This document shows, one piece after another, positions 23,654-32,302 of a stretch of DNA of 64,000 nucleotides; positions within the stretch are counted from its first letter, which is position 1, and each line of letters begins with the position of its first letter. Origin of the DNA: a virus; IMG/VR virus record IMGVR_UViG_3300032770_000002, positions 124,001 to 188,000 of that record; one strand, 5' to 3'. Both the position numbers and the translations under genes were made by a program. The notes under the pieces were generated by a model that saw only the letters and a list, made by a program, of their open reading frames with translations, searched no databases and was not told where the DNA came from.

Positions 23654-24426
23654 ACGCGAAGGACGTCATCGAGGCCAGGTTTAAACACCGGCCACACCCA
23701 GGCCTTTGCATCAAGGTGACGCTGAGCATTGGCAAGGCACCACCCAAGTTTAGTCAGCCATTTCACCTGATCGTTCCAGTTCCAGCCCGAGTTCCATTTG
23801 ACAGCGTTGAAGAGTGGTGGGATGGCACTGAATCGCCAGCGGGCATAGAGCTGTGGGACATGATGCAACAGCAGCTTCCAAAATTCTCAAAAAACTTGGA
23901 AAGATACGGCCTAGTAAGAAATTGGCGCTACGCCATCATGAGGAACGGGAAGAGGATCAAGTTGAAGGGCCGCTCACCGAACCTTCAACTAGAGGAGCCC
24001 TATGTCGTTGCTTATGTCCACAGGAACGGCAAGCCCTACGACATTCGCCCATTTATGCGTGACCGCGTCTCAGGCCTGCTCGGTGAGTCACGTCCACACC
24101 CTGGACTTTGTGTTCAAATCGACATTGACGTCTATCGCTATGATGCAACATCGACCGTCCATGAGCCAAAGGTAATGACGATAGTGGTGCCAGTTCCAGA
24201 CGGGGTTCCTTTCGACGACATTCAATACTGGCTTAGGCAGAAGGAAAGGCCTGGTTCATTTGTGACGTGGTGGCCATATATCGAAGCGCAACACCACATC
24301 GACAAAAACACGGTCAGCGCCATTGTTTACCCAGGTGGAATTGCCGGCTACGTTCACGCTGACGGAACACCTTACGACGTCCGCCCATTTTTCGGTGATC
24401 GCGTGAAAGGCATACTTGACAAATGA
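23650..24426 (+). CDS. Tandem module A protein with N-terminal AKDVIE motif, 258 aa
   Basis: Two copies of module A follow an N-terminal NAKDVIEAR motif. Each begins HPGLC(I/V) with a strand, then VPVP, an aspartate-containing turn, a Trp-rich helix, and Y(V)H..G.PYD(I/V)RPF, ending in DRV(S/K)G(L/I)L. The copies meet at LLGESRPHPGLC. The ends of copy 1 and copy 2 correspond to module ends that are stop codons in neighbouring genes. The start overlaps the previous stop (ATGA). Confidence 0.75.
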   Translation: MNAKDVIEARFKHRPHPGLCIKVTLSIGKAPPKFSQPFHLIVPVPARVPFDSVEEWWDGTESPAGIELWDMMQQQLPKFSKNLERYGLVRNWRYAIMRNGKRIKLKGRSPNLQLEEPYVVAYVHRNGKPYDIRPFMRDRVSGLLGESRPHPGLCVQIDIDVYRYDATSTVHEPKVMTIVVPVPDGVPFDDIQYWLRQKERPGSFVTWWPYIEAQHHIDKNTVSAIVYPGGIAGYVHADGTPYDVRPFFGDRVKGILDK

Positions 24427-24854
24427 AGGCCAGACAACTCATTGACGCTAAGCTCAACGAGCCACACTACAACAGCCCTGAGGAAGTTCGGCTGGCCCGC
24501 GTGACGTTCAACGTCTCCATCGAGAATGTTGAGGGTGAAGTGACCCGCAAGATGGGGCCGTTTATGGTTGACGTTCACCTCGATCCTGGGGAACTTGAGG
24601 CCAAAGGGTTGACACTGGCCAGCAAGCGTTTCTGGCAAGGTAATGGGGAGTGGAGACTGTGGAAAGAGTTCAGGGGGCAGCATCAAAAGGATTATACTGT
24701 GATCGGTGCGTTGATCGCCGATCATTATCTCGTCGACGCGGACGTCGTTGACGTCAAGATCGTTGACTACTTCGGCAACCCGGTCGACCTGCAGAACGTC
24801 GCTCGTGGTTTCATCAAGGGGCAGCTTGACAAGCCAAGTGAAAACGAGGAGTAG
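24423..24854 (+). CDS. Divergent module A protein with N-terminal ARQLID motif
   Basis: The 143-residue product starts KARQLIDAKLNE, the recurrent motif. It continues as a diverged module A in which the usual GTPYDIRP is GNPVDLQN and the ending is FIKGQLDK. It is overlapped by the next gene. The function is unknown, but the position in the array and the ATGA start mark it as a family member. Confidence 0.65.
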   Translation: MKARQLIDAKLNEPHYNSPEEVRLARVTFNVSIENVEGEVTRKMGPFMVDVHLDPGELEAKGLTLASKRFWQGNGEWRLWKEFRGQHQKDYTVIGALIADHYLVDADVVDVKIVDYFGNPVDLQNVARGFIKGQLDKPSENEE

Positions 24855-26277
24855 CCATCACATCGCTGAGGAGGACGTCCCACACCCTGGGCTGTGCGTC
24901 AAGCTCACCCTGGGCGTCGTCGTGAAGCGTCGCCTTGACTATGAGCTTGGTTATCGTGAGTGGGAAGTCTACGGGGAACAGGCCGCATCGCCAGTCATCG
25001 TGCCGATTCCAGATAATTGGCCGTGGCGAGCCGCCGATGAGTGGGTCTATGCCCTTATGGATCATGAGGTCGACCTGGTCGACATCGTCCAGAAACAGAG
25101 CCCGGAGACGTGGAAAAAGGTCGAGGAGTGGCGGTATGAACTGACTCCACGCTATGACGTCAAGGAGGAGTTTGAGGTTGTCGAGATTCTTGGGTGGTGC
25201 CACGCTGATGGCACGCCTTACGACATCCGCCCGCTTGAAGCTGGCCGAGTTCGAGACATTCTTGGCGAAGCTGAAGATGAGTGGGACCGCTGCCTTCAAG
25301 ACGCGCGCAAGCTCTACGTGGAAATAAAGAAGCTGTGGCATGAAAGTGGCTATTACCACAACAAACTTGGCGAAAAGGTTCTCAGTGACGTCGAGTTTCA
25401 CTACGGCCAGGACGTCGCCAACTGGTTGAGGTATTTTATGGGCGTCCACCCACGGCAGGTTGGGTGGACACTTCAGCGTTGGAGCCCTGAGATCATTGCC
25501 GACCACATGGACCCGGTCAATGGGCAGGAACACCCCGAAGCCTTGGCCACGCTTCGAACGCCTGAGTTCAGGCACTTTTTGAGTCGGGCCATCGCAAGGG
25601 CAAACGTCAGGTCAATGCTTGGTGGTGGCACGCTTGAGTCACTTGACGATTTTCGCCCACACCCTGACCTCCATGTCGTGGTTAAGTTACGCATCTATGG
25701 CCCGCCTTGGGCTCATGACGAGGCCACTGCTCCTGATAATCGTGGCTATAACTTGGAAGAGTGGGATGACGCCATCGTGACCGTTCCAGTTCCTGAGCAC
25801 TGTTCATTTGATGAGATTGAAAATTGGGTCTTTCAGCGCGATACGAGTGAAGGGTCGATTATGTGGTGGCACGAGTTTAAAGCCCAATCGCCTGAGGAGG
25901 CCCAGCGCATTGAAACCGAAAAAGGTTTACACTTAGGCGTGGCTGTGGTAGGGGTAATAGGGTATCAACATGGCGATGGGCGGCCATACGACATTCGCCC
26001 ATTCCTTAGGGATCGCGTCGGCAGATTGTTAAACACAGACGAAGATGTTATGTCAAATGCAAGAAAAGTCATCGATGAGTTCACGAGTGCGTCTGGCGTT
26101 CCTGGCCGTGACATGGGGCCGGCGCCGCTTGTCGCTCCACCGCCAGTGCGCCCACGCCCGACGACGCCAACGCGTCCGGCTCAGCCGACTAAACCTGGCG
26201 TGAGGCCATGGCACCCGACGCCTCGCCCTGGAGTAAACCCACGCCCCAAAGCCAGGTTTCGCAGGACCGGTGTCTAG
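24838..26277 (+). CDS. Module A-C-A protein with proline-rich tail, 479 aa
   Basis: The order is module A (HPGLCVKLTL to DGTPYDIRPLEAGRV), module C (HYGQDVANWL then FRHFLSRAIARANVRSML), module A again (HPDLHVVVKLRI to GRPYDIRPFLRDRV) and the motif NARKVIDEF. A Pro-rich tail of about 60 residues with PTTPTRP-like repeats ends the chain. The GTG at 24838 is chosen for minimal overlap; a TTG at 24826 with a nearby AAGGGG is an alternative. The protein links modules A and C in one chain and may be a structural spacer. An HNH gene lies convergently at its end. Confidence 0.65.
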   Translation: MKTRSSHHIAEEDVPHPGLCVKLTLGVVVKRRLDYELGYREWEVYGEQAASPVIVPIPDNWPWRAADEWVYALMDHEVDLVDIVQKQSPETWKKVEEWRYELTPRYDVKEEFEVVEILGWCHADGTPYDIRPLEAGRVRDILGEAEDEWDRCLQDARKLYVEIKKLWHESGYYHNKLGEKVLSDVEFHYGQDVANWLRYFMGVHPRQVGWTLQRWSPEIIADHMDPVNGQEHPEALATLRTPEFRHFLSRAIARANVRSMLGGGTLESLDDFRPHPDLHVVVKLRIYGPPWAHDEATAPDNRGYNLEEWDDAIVTVPVPEHCSFDEIENWVFQRDTSEGSIMWWHEFKAQSPEEAQRIETEKGLHLGVAVVGVIGYQHGDGRPYDIRPFLRDRVGRLLNTDEDVMSNARKVIDEFTSASGVPGRDMGPAPLVAPPPVRPRPTTPTRPAQPTKPGVRPWHPTPRPGVNPRPKARFRRTGV

Positions 26278-26717
26278 TGTCTAGAATAATCAGCCACGAG
26301 ACGGCACCACCTGATAAATTCTTCAGGTGGTAAATTCCATTTTATCACATTGATGACTTTGTGAACCCACTGGACATTTCCAATAATGTAACCTTTTGAA
26401 GAATCAATACGGTCAAGAGATGCAGTATGGCCGTTGTCACTACATTGCATCCATTGTCTACTAGATTTGGCCTGTCTCCAGTGTCTAGAAAATGTCAGTT
26501 CAACTCCGGTTAAAGCACAACATTTATGCTGTTTAAGAAAAAGTTCCCAGCCATATTTAATTGTGATAGAAAACTTACGATTGGTTTTTCTGGCGGTCCG
26601 TCTTAATCCATTCCAATAAGCTAATGAAATATCGCCGTATCCTTGCCATGTTTGCCATTTCTTTGGACAACACGCTCGTCTTTGGAGTGGAGTATGACGA
26701 TATGGCGTTCGTAGCAT
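26274..26717 (-). CDS. HNH homing endonuclease, minus strand
   Basis: The 147-residue protein carries CCALTGVEL, then ASLDRIDSSKGY and GNVQWVHKVIN, then EFIRWC, in the order of phage HNH homing endonucleases. The His before the TASLDRID strand and the Asn of the IN motif would make the metal site. It is inserted between modular genes on the opposite strand, is clearly more AT-rich than they are, and reaches into the end of the 24838 gene. The ATG at 26717 excludes the shadow N terminus. Confidence 0.85.
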   Translation of the reverse strand: MLRTPYRHTPLQRRACCPKKWQTWQGYGDISLAYWNGLRRTARKTNRKFSITIKYGWELFLKQHKCCALTGVELTFSRHWRQAKSSRQWMQCSDNGHTASLDRIDSSKGYIIGNVQWVHKVINVIKWNLPPEEFIRWCRLVADYSRH

Positions 26718-26732
26718 TAGGAAGAGAACTTC

Positions 26733-27212
26733 ATGGCTGAGGAACTTCCATTTGCTGTTAAGGTCGACGTGCCGGGCGAGATTGAGGGCCAGTATTTTGT
26801 CGCCCACTGCGTCGCGACGATCATGCCACGTGCGGCCTCGCCGGCACATGTGAATTCACCGACATGGGTGAATGCACCGACGTGGCCTGAGCTTAGGAAG
26901 TGGGTCGAAAATTTTTCATCCATGACCGGGTTTCCTGGCCGAATAGGCCAGATTGATTCTGTCGTGTTTGACAGCGTTCGTGACCAGTTTGCGGAAGCGG
27001 CTTCTCAACTTGGAAAGAGGTCAGGACCCCTGCCGAAAAACTACACCATCGATTGGAAAAACGCCACGTTCACGTGGCTCGATCGAAACCAAGAACCGTT
27101 TGACACGAGGCGACTTGACGGCGAGTATGTCCGCCAACAACTTGACAAGAGCCTACAACATGAAAGTTCGTCCAAGTCAGTGATTGACGATGTTTTTCGC
27201 CGTTACCGATGA
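26733..27212 (+). CDS. Module A family protein ending in SSKSVIDD motif
   Basis: The N-terminal half is beta-rich and contains the tandem NSPTWVNAPTW (an 18-bp imperfect duplication). The second half is a diverged module A in which WLDRNQEPFDTRRL replaces the YxHxDGTPYDIRPL segment. The C terminus is ESSSKSVIDDVF, the recurrent motif. The gene starts 15 bases from the HNH start on the other strand, with AGAGAA upstream of its ATG. The next start overlaps its end. Confidence 0.65.
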   Translation: MAEELPFAVKVDVPGEIEGQYFVAHCVATIMPRAASPAHVNSPTWVNAPTWPELRKWVENFSSMTGFPGRIGQIDSVVFDSVRDQFAEAASQLGKRSGPLPKNYTIDWKNATFTWLDRNQEPFDTRRLDGEYVRQQLDKSLQHESSSKSVIDDVFRRYR

Positions 27213-28444
27213 AGTGGCCATTTTTGGCAATGACTGCGCGTGAAATTATTGACGAAGTGGCTGGGTTGCACCTCAAGGCTACGGTCAGAGTTCCCGCGTC
27301 GGTGACTGGGAGCGTGACGGTCATTGGCACTGGGGAGATTCCAACCGGGGTCGTGCCGTGGAACTTACTACGCGAGTGGTCGCATGGCGAGATGAGCTAC
27401 AGCGCTGATTTTGCGGACTTTATTCGTCCACGCATCGCAAACAAGCTTGTCGACGCCGTGGTCAACAACTTGATCGACAAGCACCCGTTCATCATGCGAT
27501 TAGGTTCGCGGCCAAGGCGGGCTAAAATCATCGAGTGGATTCAACGCCGGATCACGTGGCCGCTTGCTCACCCGGAGAATCACCCGCCGCCAGAATCGGT
27601 CAAGTTTGAGTGGATCAACCCTGACGGCACACCCTATGACTTGCGGCCATTGGAGGCCGATTTTACACGCGGGTTGCTCGGCGAAGGTGGAGGTGGCTAC
27701 GCGGACCTATATGGCGACCTGTGTGGTGAGACTGATGTGACTTTTAGGCTGTGTCAACAGGACCAACGAGACAAGTTTCGGACGATCAATGTCAAGTTGC
27801 CAGTTAACAGACACGTCGATTGGCTTTGGGCCGAGAAGTGGGCCACTGACGCCATTTGGTATGCCTTTGTTTATGGCGAGCCGTATAATAACCTTGGCAA
27901 CATGATTCTGTCTGACGAAGACCGAGCTCTTCTTTCACCCAAGCCTGGAGTCAATGTTAAATTTCACAGCATGGGCAAAATCCGGTGGGTTCATGCCGAT
28001 GGCACGCCTTACGACACCCAGCCGCTTTATCGCCGGTTCATTGGGCATAAGCTCAGCGAGGAGACGACGAAAATTGACCACGTAAAACTGTGGGTTGACG
28101 TCTATCTGGGCGACACACGGCCAACTTCGCCCAATGAAAGGTCAGTTGAGACCATTGAAGCCACGATCCCTGTGGGCGTTGGTGTGCGCAAGCTAAGCAA
28201 ATACGCTGAATCACATCGCTACCTGACGCCGAACGTCATCATGGACAGGAGATGGGATTCTGGCTGGTGGTTGCCAGAGTTCGTTAATGAGCTCGAGTCG
28301 ATGAACCGAGATGAACTGTTCCATCATGGGGTCTGGTTTGGGCTGCGTAAGATTGAGTATTATGACGAGCACAACGAGTTGGTCGACCCACACATCGTTG
28401 ACCGGCTAGGCGTCAGTTACATGCTCGACAAGAACGCTACTTAA
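27209..28444 (+). CDS. Triple module A protein with N-terminal AREIID motif, 411 aa
   Basis: After TAREIIDEVAG (start ATG at 27209 by the ATGA overlap, or 27230), three module A copies follow. Their hallmarks are DGTPYDLRPLEADF (about residue 140), DGTPYDTQPLYRRF (about 270) and a diverged EHNELVDPHIVDRL near the end. Copy boundaries carry LLGEGGG and KLSEETT, in keeping with the GES-type joints elsewhere. The C terminus ends YMLDK. No function is known. Confidence 0.7.
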   Translation: MKWPFLAMTAREIIDEVAGLHLKATVRVPASVTGSVTVIGTGEIPTGVVPWNLLREWSHGEMSYSADFADFIRPRIANKLVDAVVNNLIDKHPFIMRLGSRPRRAKIIEWIQRRITWPLAHPENHPPPESVKFEWINPDGTPYDLRPLEADFTRGLLGEGGGGYADLYGDLCGETDVTFRLCQQDQRDKFRTINVKLPVNRHVDWLWAEKWATDAIWYAFVYGEPYNNLGNMILSDEDRALLSPKPGVNVKFHSMGKIRWVHADGTPYDTQPLYRRFIGHKLSEETTKIDHVKLWVDVYLGDTRPTSPNERSVETIEATIPVGVGVRKLSKYAESHRYLTPNVIMDRRWDSGWWLPEFVNELESMNRDELFHHGVWFGLRKIEYYDEHNELVDPHIVDRLGVSYMLDKNAT

Positions 28445-28448
28445 GTCA

Positions 28449-29720
28449 ATGAGCGAGAATGCGCGCAGGCTAGTTGATTCTGTCTTTGAGATGGCGCTAG
28501 ACCCAGGCCAATATCCGAACTTTGTTCACCCGGAGCGTCGGCGACAGTTCACGCGGGGTGAACACCCGATGGCCAAAAATCCGGCCTACCCACCCTTTAC
28601 GCCACAGCCAGGGCAGAAGGAAGTCAACTGGGAAGAGGTCGTGGGCGGCGGCCAATACAGGGACACCCTTGCGCGGATCCAGACGTTCTTCAATCGGCTT
28701 CATGGCAACGAACCTGGCGATCAGACTTACACATTTCAGACCATCGCCCAGTCCATGTTTCAGGCCGTTGAAGACGCGATGGGGATGGAGAAGCCCTATC
28801 GCCGCGCGCTTGAAAAGCTGGCCATCGACTTGCTGCTTGAGCAACCTGAGTTTAAGGCGCTGAAGGAGCCATATGAAAAGGGTGAGTTCAAGATCGACGC
28901 TAAGCTTGGCGCGCAGGGTGACCTTCGCCTCGTCGCCTTGTCGTCGGATGAAGTAACGCCGACGCAGCAGGAGGAATTTGCGGCCTTCCAAGAGATGGCC
29001 GGCTTTGACGACGAGGTGGCCAAGCGGCGCGTCCTTAACGCCTTGATTGCTGGCGGAGCGGTCTCGAAGAACTACGCCTACCAACTGATCAACTCGAAGA
29101 TTGAGAAGATCTCACCCGGCTTGCCGACGCTCTACGGGATGGCGATGGCCGGGACTGAGTTGGGCTATTTTGCGTTGCCAGACGAGGCCGTTGGTCAGGC
29201 CGCTCGCACACCCGGGGCGGCGGGTGGTTCAATGGAACTTGACATGTCCGACGTGCCAACCATCAAGGTCAGGGCAATGATCTTCCCGATGCTCGTCCAA
29301 GAGCTGGCCAAGGGCTTTCTTGAATTGGCCGCCTATGAAGGCTTGCCAAAGGACCCTGCCGTTGCCAAGGGCGTCATTGCCAAAGCTGACCTAGCTGACG
29401 AGGAGTCGTGGGCGATGATCATGGGCCGCGGGCTGTGGATGCGGTTTGTCAACGCCATCGGTGCGGATGATGACGAGGTGACACTGCACCTCTACAACCG
29501 GATTGCCGCGTTGCCGGCGGCTGAGTTCAACCAGACCATGCGGACCATTCAGGCCGGTGGGCCAGAAGCCGAGCGCCTGCTGCGTGAGATGGCCAAGTCC
29601 ATTCGTGATGACATTGAGGCTGAAAAGCACGGGACGCTTGAGGAACCCGAAGGTGGCGAAGGTGGCGAGGAGGGTGGCGACGAGTTTGGCATTGACCCAG
29701 ACGCGTGGAAAAATGGATGA
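28449..29720 (+). CDS. Putative virion structural protein, 423 aa
   Basis: The N terminus carries the recurrent motif NARRLVDSVFEMA. The body is helical, with a long predicted helical middle and a VRAMIFPMLVQELAKGF segment that recalls a conserved motif in uncharacterised structural proteins of large myoviruses. The tail is a run of Glu, Gly and Asp. Size, acidity and position after the modular array suggest a virion or assembly protein, but this is tentative. It is followed by a small gene with a strong Shine-Dalgarno sequence. Confidence 0.5.
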   Translation: MSENARRLVDSVFEMALDPGQYPNFVHPERRRQFTRGEHPMAKNPAYPPFTPQPGQKEVNWEEVVGGGQYRDTLARIQTFFNRLHGNEPGDQTYTFQTIAQSMFQAVEDAMGMEKPYRRALEKLAIDLLLEQPEFKALKEPYEKGEFKIDAKLGAQGDLRLVALSSDEVTPTQQEEFAAFQEMAGFDDEVAKRRVLNALIAGGAVSKNYAYQLINSKIEKISPGLPTLYGMAMAGTELGYFALPDEAVGQAARTPGAAGGSMELDMSDVPTIKVRAMIFPMLVQELAKGFLELAAYEGLPKDPAVAKGVIAKADLADEESWAMIMGRGLWMRFVNAIGADDDEVTLHLYNRIAALPAAEFNQTMRTIQAGGPEAERLLREMAKSIRDDIEAEKHGTLEEPEGGEGGEEGGDEFGIDPDAWKNG

Positions 29721-29758
29721 ACCGTGGTGGTCATCTTCGCAGGTTTAGGAGGCGGCTG

Positions 29759-30049
29759 ATGGCCGAATATCTTGCGTCTAATGAAGCGGCAGGTTGGGGG
29801 CGTGGTAATTATCCTCTTAAATTTTGCAATTCTCTTGGACCGATGGGTCGACATTGCCGGCTGTGGCTTGAAAATGAATTGTTTAAGCTTCGCGATGCTG
29901 GTAAAATTTTACACAACGTGGAGGTCAAAGACGGGTTCAGACGCAGTGTTTTTTATCCTGATACTTTAGCAGTTCGACGTTCCATCCAGCGTCATGTTGG
30001 AGGTCTGCTGAGCGACTCACAGATCGTCATCGACTCACTTTACAAATAA
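29759..30049 (+). CDS. Small basic protein ending in an IVIDSL motif, 96 aa
   Basis: A clear AGGAGG about eight bases upstream marks ATG 29759 as the start; upstream frame starts at 29705 or 29717 are rejected. The protein has many Arg, Lys and Trp residues and may bind nucleic acid. The C terminus, LLSDSQIVIDSLYK, is another copy of the recurrent motif and mirrors the module endings. The gene is more AT-rich than its neighbours. It ends just before promoter 4. Confidence 0.6.
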   Translation: MAEYLASNEAAGWGRGNYPLKFCNSLGPMGRHCRLWLENELFKLRDAGKILHNVEVKDGFRRSVFYPDTLAVRRSIQRHVGGLLSDSQIVIDSLYK

Positions 30050-30050
30050 T

Positions 30051-30081
30051 TGTTTACAAATCTAAGGTGAGGGTGTAAAGT
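30051..30081 (+). promoter_or_regulatory. Phage promoter 4 of the TTTGTTTACAAA family
   Basis: TTGTTTACAAA gives -35 TTTACA (30053-30058). A 17-base spacer ends GGGTG, and the -10 hexamer is TAAAGT (30076-30081). The ATG at 30088 follows after six bases. The start of the -35 tract, AATTG, departs from the TTTTTG of the others. Confidence 0.7.
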
Positions 30082-30087
30082 GCGCCC

Positions 30088-30606
30088 ATGTTCGACGTCA
30101 CAACGCTGAAAATTGGGCCGCTTCCAGAGGCGCTTGTCTCGGCTTCCATTGACTTCGCCACTCAATTTAGCGTGAAGATGCACGAGACCATGATGCCGGC
30201 GTCTGTCTTCTTCACCAAGCAGGGACGATTTGGGACGGTCAAAATTCCGGTAATCCAAGACCCCAGTGACAAAAATGTGGTCTCGCAAGTCATTCGTGAT
30301 TTCAGGCGTGATTGCGATGCCGTCACTTTTGTCGCTGAATCGTGGATAGTCGAGCGGCCAGTAAACAGGAAAGACCCAAACAAGGAAGACGTCAAGAAGA
30401 TGGCGGACAAGATGTTTCCGACTGGCATCATCCACGACGAGCCGGATCGTAAGGAGGTCGTCATGCTATGCATCTACGTCAAGTCAAGGACACTCATTCT
30501 TACCGCGCCCATCGAACGCACCCCAGACAAGGTCAGTCTTGGCGATTGGGAGGTGACTCAGGACTCCGCAGTCGATTCTCGACTCGCAGGGAGGTTTATA
30601 GATTGA
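30088..30606 (+). CDS. Hypothetical protein, leaderless, 172 aa
   Basis: The start is the ATG six bases after the -10 of promoter 4, so the mRNA would have no leader. The protein is alpha/beta. A long N-terminal region with a VKMHETMMPA helix is followed by charged strands, with a KSRTLIL strand near residue 130. I recognise no family. The stop overlaps the next start by one base (TGATG). Confidence 0.65.
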   Translation: MFDVTTLKIGPLPEALVSASIDFATQFSVKMHETMMPASVFFTKQGRFGTVKIPVIQDPSDKNVVSQVIRDFRRDCDAVTFVAESWIVERPVNRKDPNKEDVKKMADKMFPTGIIHDEPDRKEVVMLCIYVKSRTLILTAPIERTPDKVSLGDWEVTQDSAVDSRLAGRFID

Positions 30607-31244
30607 TGACATTCGGTGCCAAAGCGTTGATTGACTCGCTTCTTTACGAGATGCCACGCCACCTGACTAGGAAGCCTGAGCATGACCGGCCGCGGATAAC
30701 GTATACGACTGAGTTGGACGGGTGGAACGGCAACTTCTTGTGCAAGGCGACTGCAATCCTTTCGAGCGGTGAGACGAAGGTCTTTAAGACGACCGTTCCA
30801 ATGACGCCTGAACAACGTGAAACGTGCAAGACACTCAATTTCGACCAGGCCAAGAGGCAGTATCCAAAGGAGACTAAGCAAGTTTATGACGAGGCCGTCT
30901 CGGCCGCGCGCGAGTGGATTGAAAAGAATGACGAGCCATACGTCATGATGGACCAGTCACTCAACTACGACCTCATCGGTGACGACCTGCTGTGGGTTCT
31001 CAAGGGTTTCCGATACGTTGTTGGAAATAAAGGGGTGTTGGGTGGCGGTCCGGCAGCGTCCTTAGCGGCCTTGGCCAACATGATGAAGCCAGGAGACAAG
31101 GTGGTCCAGGTGACCACCCGCGACCACCCACAGGATTTTCGCTTAACCTATTTCGTCGTTGTCAACCCTGCCGAGGGTGAGGAACTCCACCGTCGGGCCA
31201 TTGAGGCCAAGCGCAAAGAGGTCAGTTCATACCTTGAAACATGA
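30606..31244 (+). CDS. Module B protein with N-terminal AKALID motif, 212 aa
   Basis: The N terminus (FGAKALIDSLLYEM) is the recurrent motif. The C-terminal half is module B, with GFRYVVGNKG, a GDKVVQV strand, YFVVVNPAEGEELHRR and the basic helix ending VSSYLET. It is a close paralogue of the product of 22979-23653. ATG 30606 overlaps the preceding stop. The function is unknown. Confidence 0.7.
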   Translation: MTFGAKALIDSLLYEMPRHLTRKPEHDRPRITYTTELDGWNGNFLCKATAILSSGETKVFKTTVPMTPEQRETCKTLNFDQAKRQYPKETKQVYDEAVSAAREWIEKNDEPYVMMDQSLNYDLIGDDLLWVLKGFRYVVGNKGVLGGGPAASLAALANMMKPGDKVVQVTTRDHPQDFRLTYFVVVNPAEGEELHRRAIEAKRKEVSSYLET

Positions 31245-31621
31245 GCGCGCTGATGATCATCGATGCCGTCTACGAGGAAGACGGGATGAAGGCCAACTAC
31301 CGACTTCAGCAAGTCGGCCATACGTTAGCTGAAATGGGCGCCTGGTTTGGAAGCTTGTGGTCTTGGTCTCGTTCAACAGGATTACGCGAGGTTTCAACAG
31401 AATTACGCGAGCAAATTGTCAAGGAGATTGATGACAGGTTTGGGGTTCCTGTCGGCGGCGTCTTTCGCGAGTGCCTTAATCGCTACTTCATCAGTGACAT
31501 CGTCAGCTACCTTGCCAACGCTGAACACTTGCCGGCCATCCAGACATTCATCAGTGACGAGTGCCAAGCTTGGCTAAAGGCCAGGATCTTCAAGGCCAAA
31601 TTTGAAATGAGGCACGGGTGA
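31241..31621 (+). CDS. Module C-like protein with an IIDAV start, 126 aa
   Basis: It starts SALMIIDAVYEED, a degenerate copy of the recurrent motif. The body is module C, with DRFGVPVGGVFR, a variable middle and ECQAWLKARIFKAKFE at the end. A 20-bp imperfect tandem repeat (about 31371-31411) duplicates the segment ST(G/E)LRE. It is coupled to neighbours on both sides by ATGA and GTGA overlaps. Confidence 0.65.
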   Translation: MSALMIIDAVYEEDGMKANYRLQQVGHTLAEMGAWFGSLWSWSRSTGLREVSTELREQIVKEIDDRFGVPVGGVFRECLNRYFISDIVSYLANAEHLPAIQTFISDECQAWLKARIFKAKFEMRHG

Positions 31622-32103
31622 TTCGAGTCAATGTCAACGGCAGGCTGTGGGAGCTCGGCCAAGAGGTCGATCCTGAGTGGCCATTTCAGGTTGAAAAAGA
31701 TGTTGGGTTTGATGGCCTGGTTTTGCTTAATGACAACGAGAAGTCAGACTATTTGACTCACGTTGGATTTGTTCGCGGTAGTGCAACGGTCTTTTTCTAT
31801 GGCATCGAGGACGGCGACCTCTATTATTTGGGCGAGGACCCAAGCGTCGAGTCAGACCAAATGGTCATTGAATCACCGTATCGTGACGCCGAGTATTTGC
31901 TCGTCAATGGTGGGACGGCCTACTGGTCCAAGCCTGTCAACTTTGACATTGGGCCGTTCAAGAAGAAAGTGGTCGACAAGTATGACAAGGCCGTGCCATG
32001 GGCTGAGGTTGACGCGTATGGCGACAAGGTAGACCGCGACATTGGCGAGTCAGCAGCTCGTCTGGCTATCGATAACCTGTTCTTACAACGTGACCGGACT
32101 TAG
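31618..32103 (+). CDS. Hypothetical protein ending in SAARLAID motif, 161 aa
   Basis: The start is a GTG overlapping the previous stop. The body is beta-rich and acidic, with several Asp-Gly turns. The C terminus, IGESAARLAIDNLFLQ, is one of the cleanest copies of the (E)SxARxxIDxL motif, here without a recognisable module after it. No other family feature was seen. Confidence 0.65.
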   Translation: MIRVNVNGRLWELGQEVDPEWPFQVEKDVGFDGLVLLNDNEKSDYLTHVGFVRGSATVFFYGIEDGDLYYLGEDPSVESDQMVIESPYRDAEYLLVNGGTAYWSKPVNFDIGPFKKKVVDKYDKAVPWAEVDAYGDKVDRDIGESAARLAIDNLFLQRDRT

Positions 32104-32302
32104 ACGATTTACAGCCCGAGATTTGATTGAGGTCGGCGACCCGGAGATGATTGCCGACCTCCTTCTTGAGGCCGACGATGCCGAATATGCCCAGGTCTTT
32201 CCAGAGCCGGAAGACGCTGACTTGGATCAAGAGACAATCATTCGTCGTATGAACCTAGTGAGACGAATTCACCAAGAGCTTGACGGTGAGGTGGTGCGAT
32301 GA
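32090..32302 (+). CDS. Small acidic protein with ARDLIE motif, 70 aa
   Basis: GTG 32090 gives a protein that starts TGLRRFTARDLIE, carrying the recurrent motif, then a very acidic middle rich in Glu and Asp and a helical end. It overlaps the genes on both sides, and its stop overlaps the next ATG (ATGA). It is probably co-translated with the PcfJ-like gene that follows. Confidence 0.6.
   Translation: MTGLRRFTARDLIEVGDPEMIADLLLEADDAEYAQVFPEPEDADLDQETIIRRMNLVRRIHQELDGEVVR

Noticed and set aside
24814-25575. Minus-strand open frame of 253 codons
   Set aside because: It is antisense to the module A-C-A gene, whose conserved blocks fix the coding strand.
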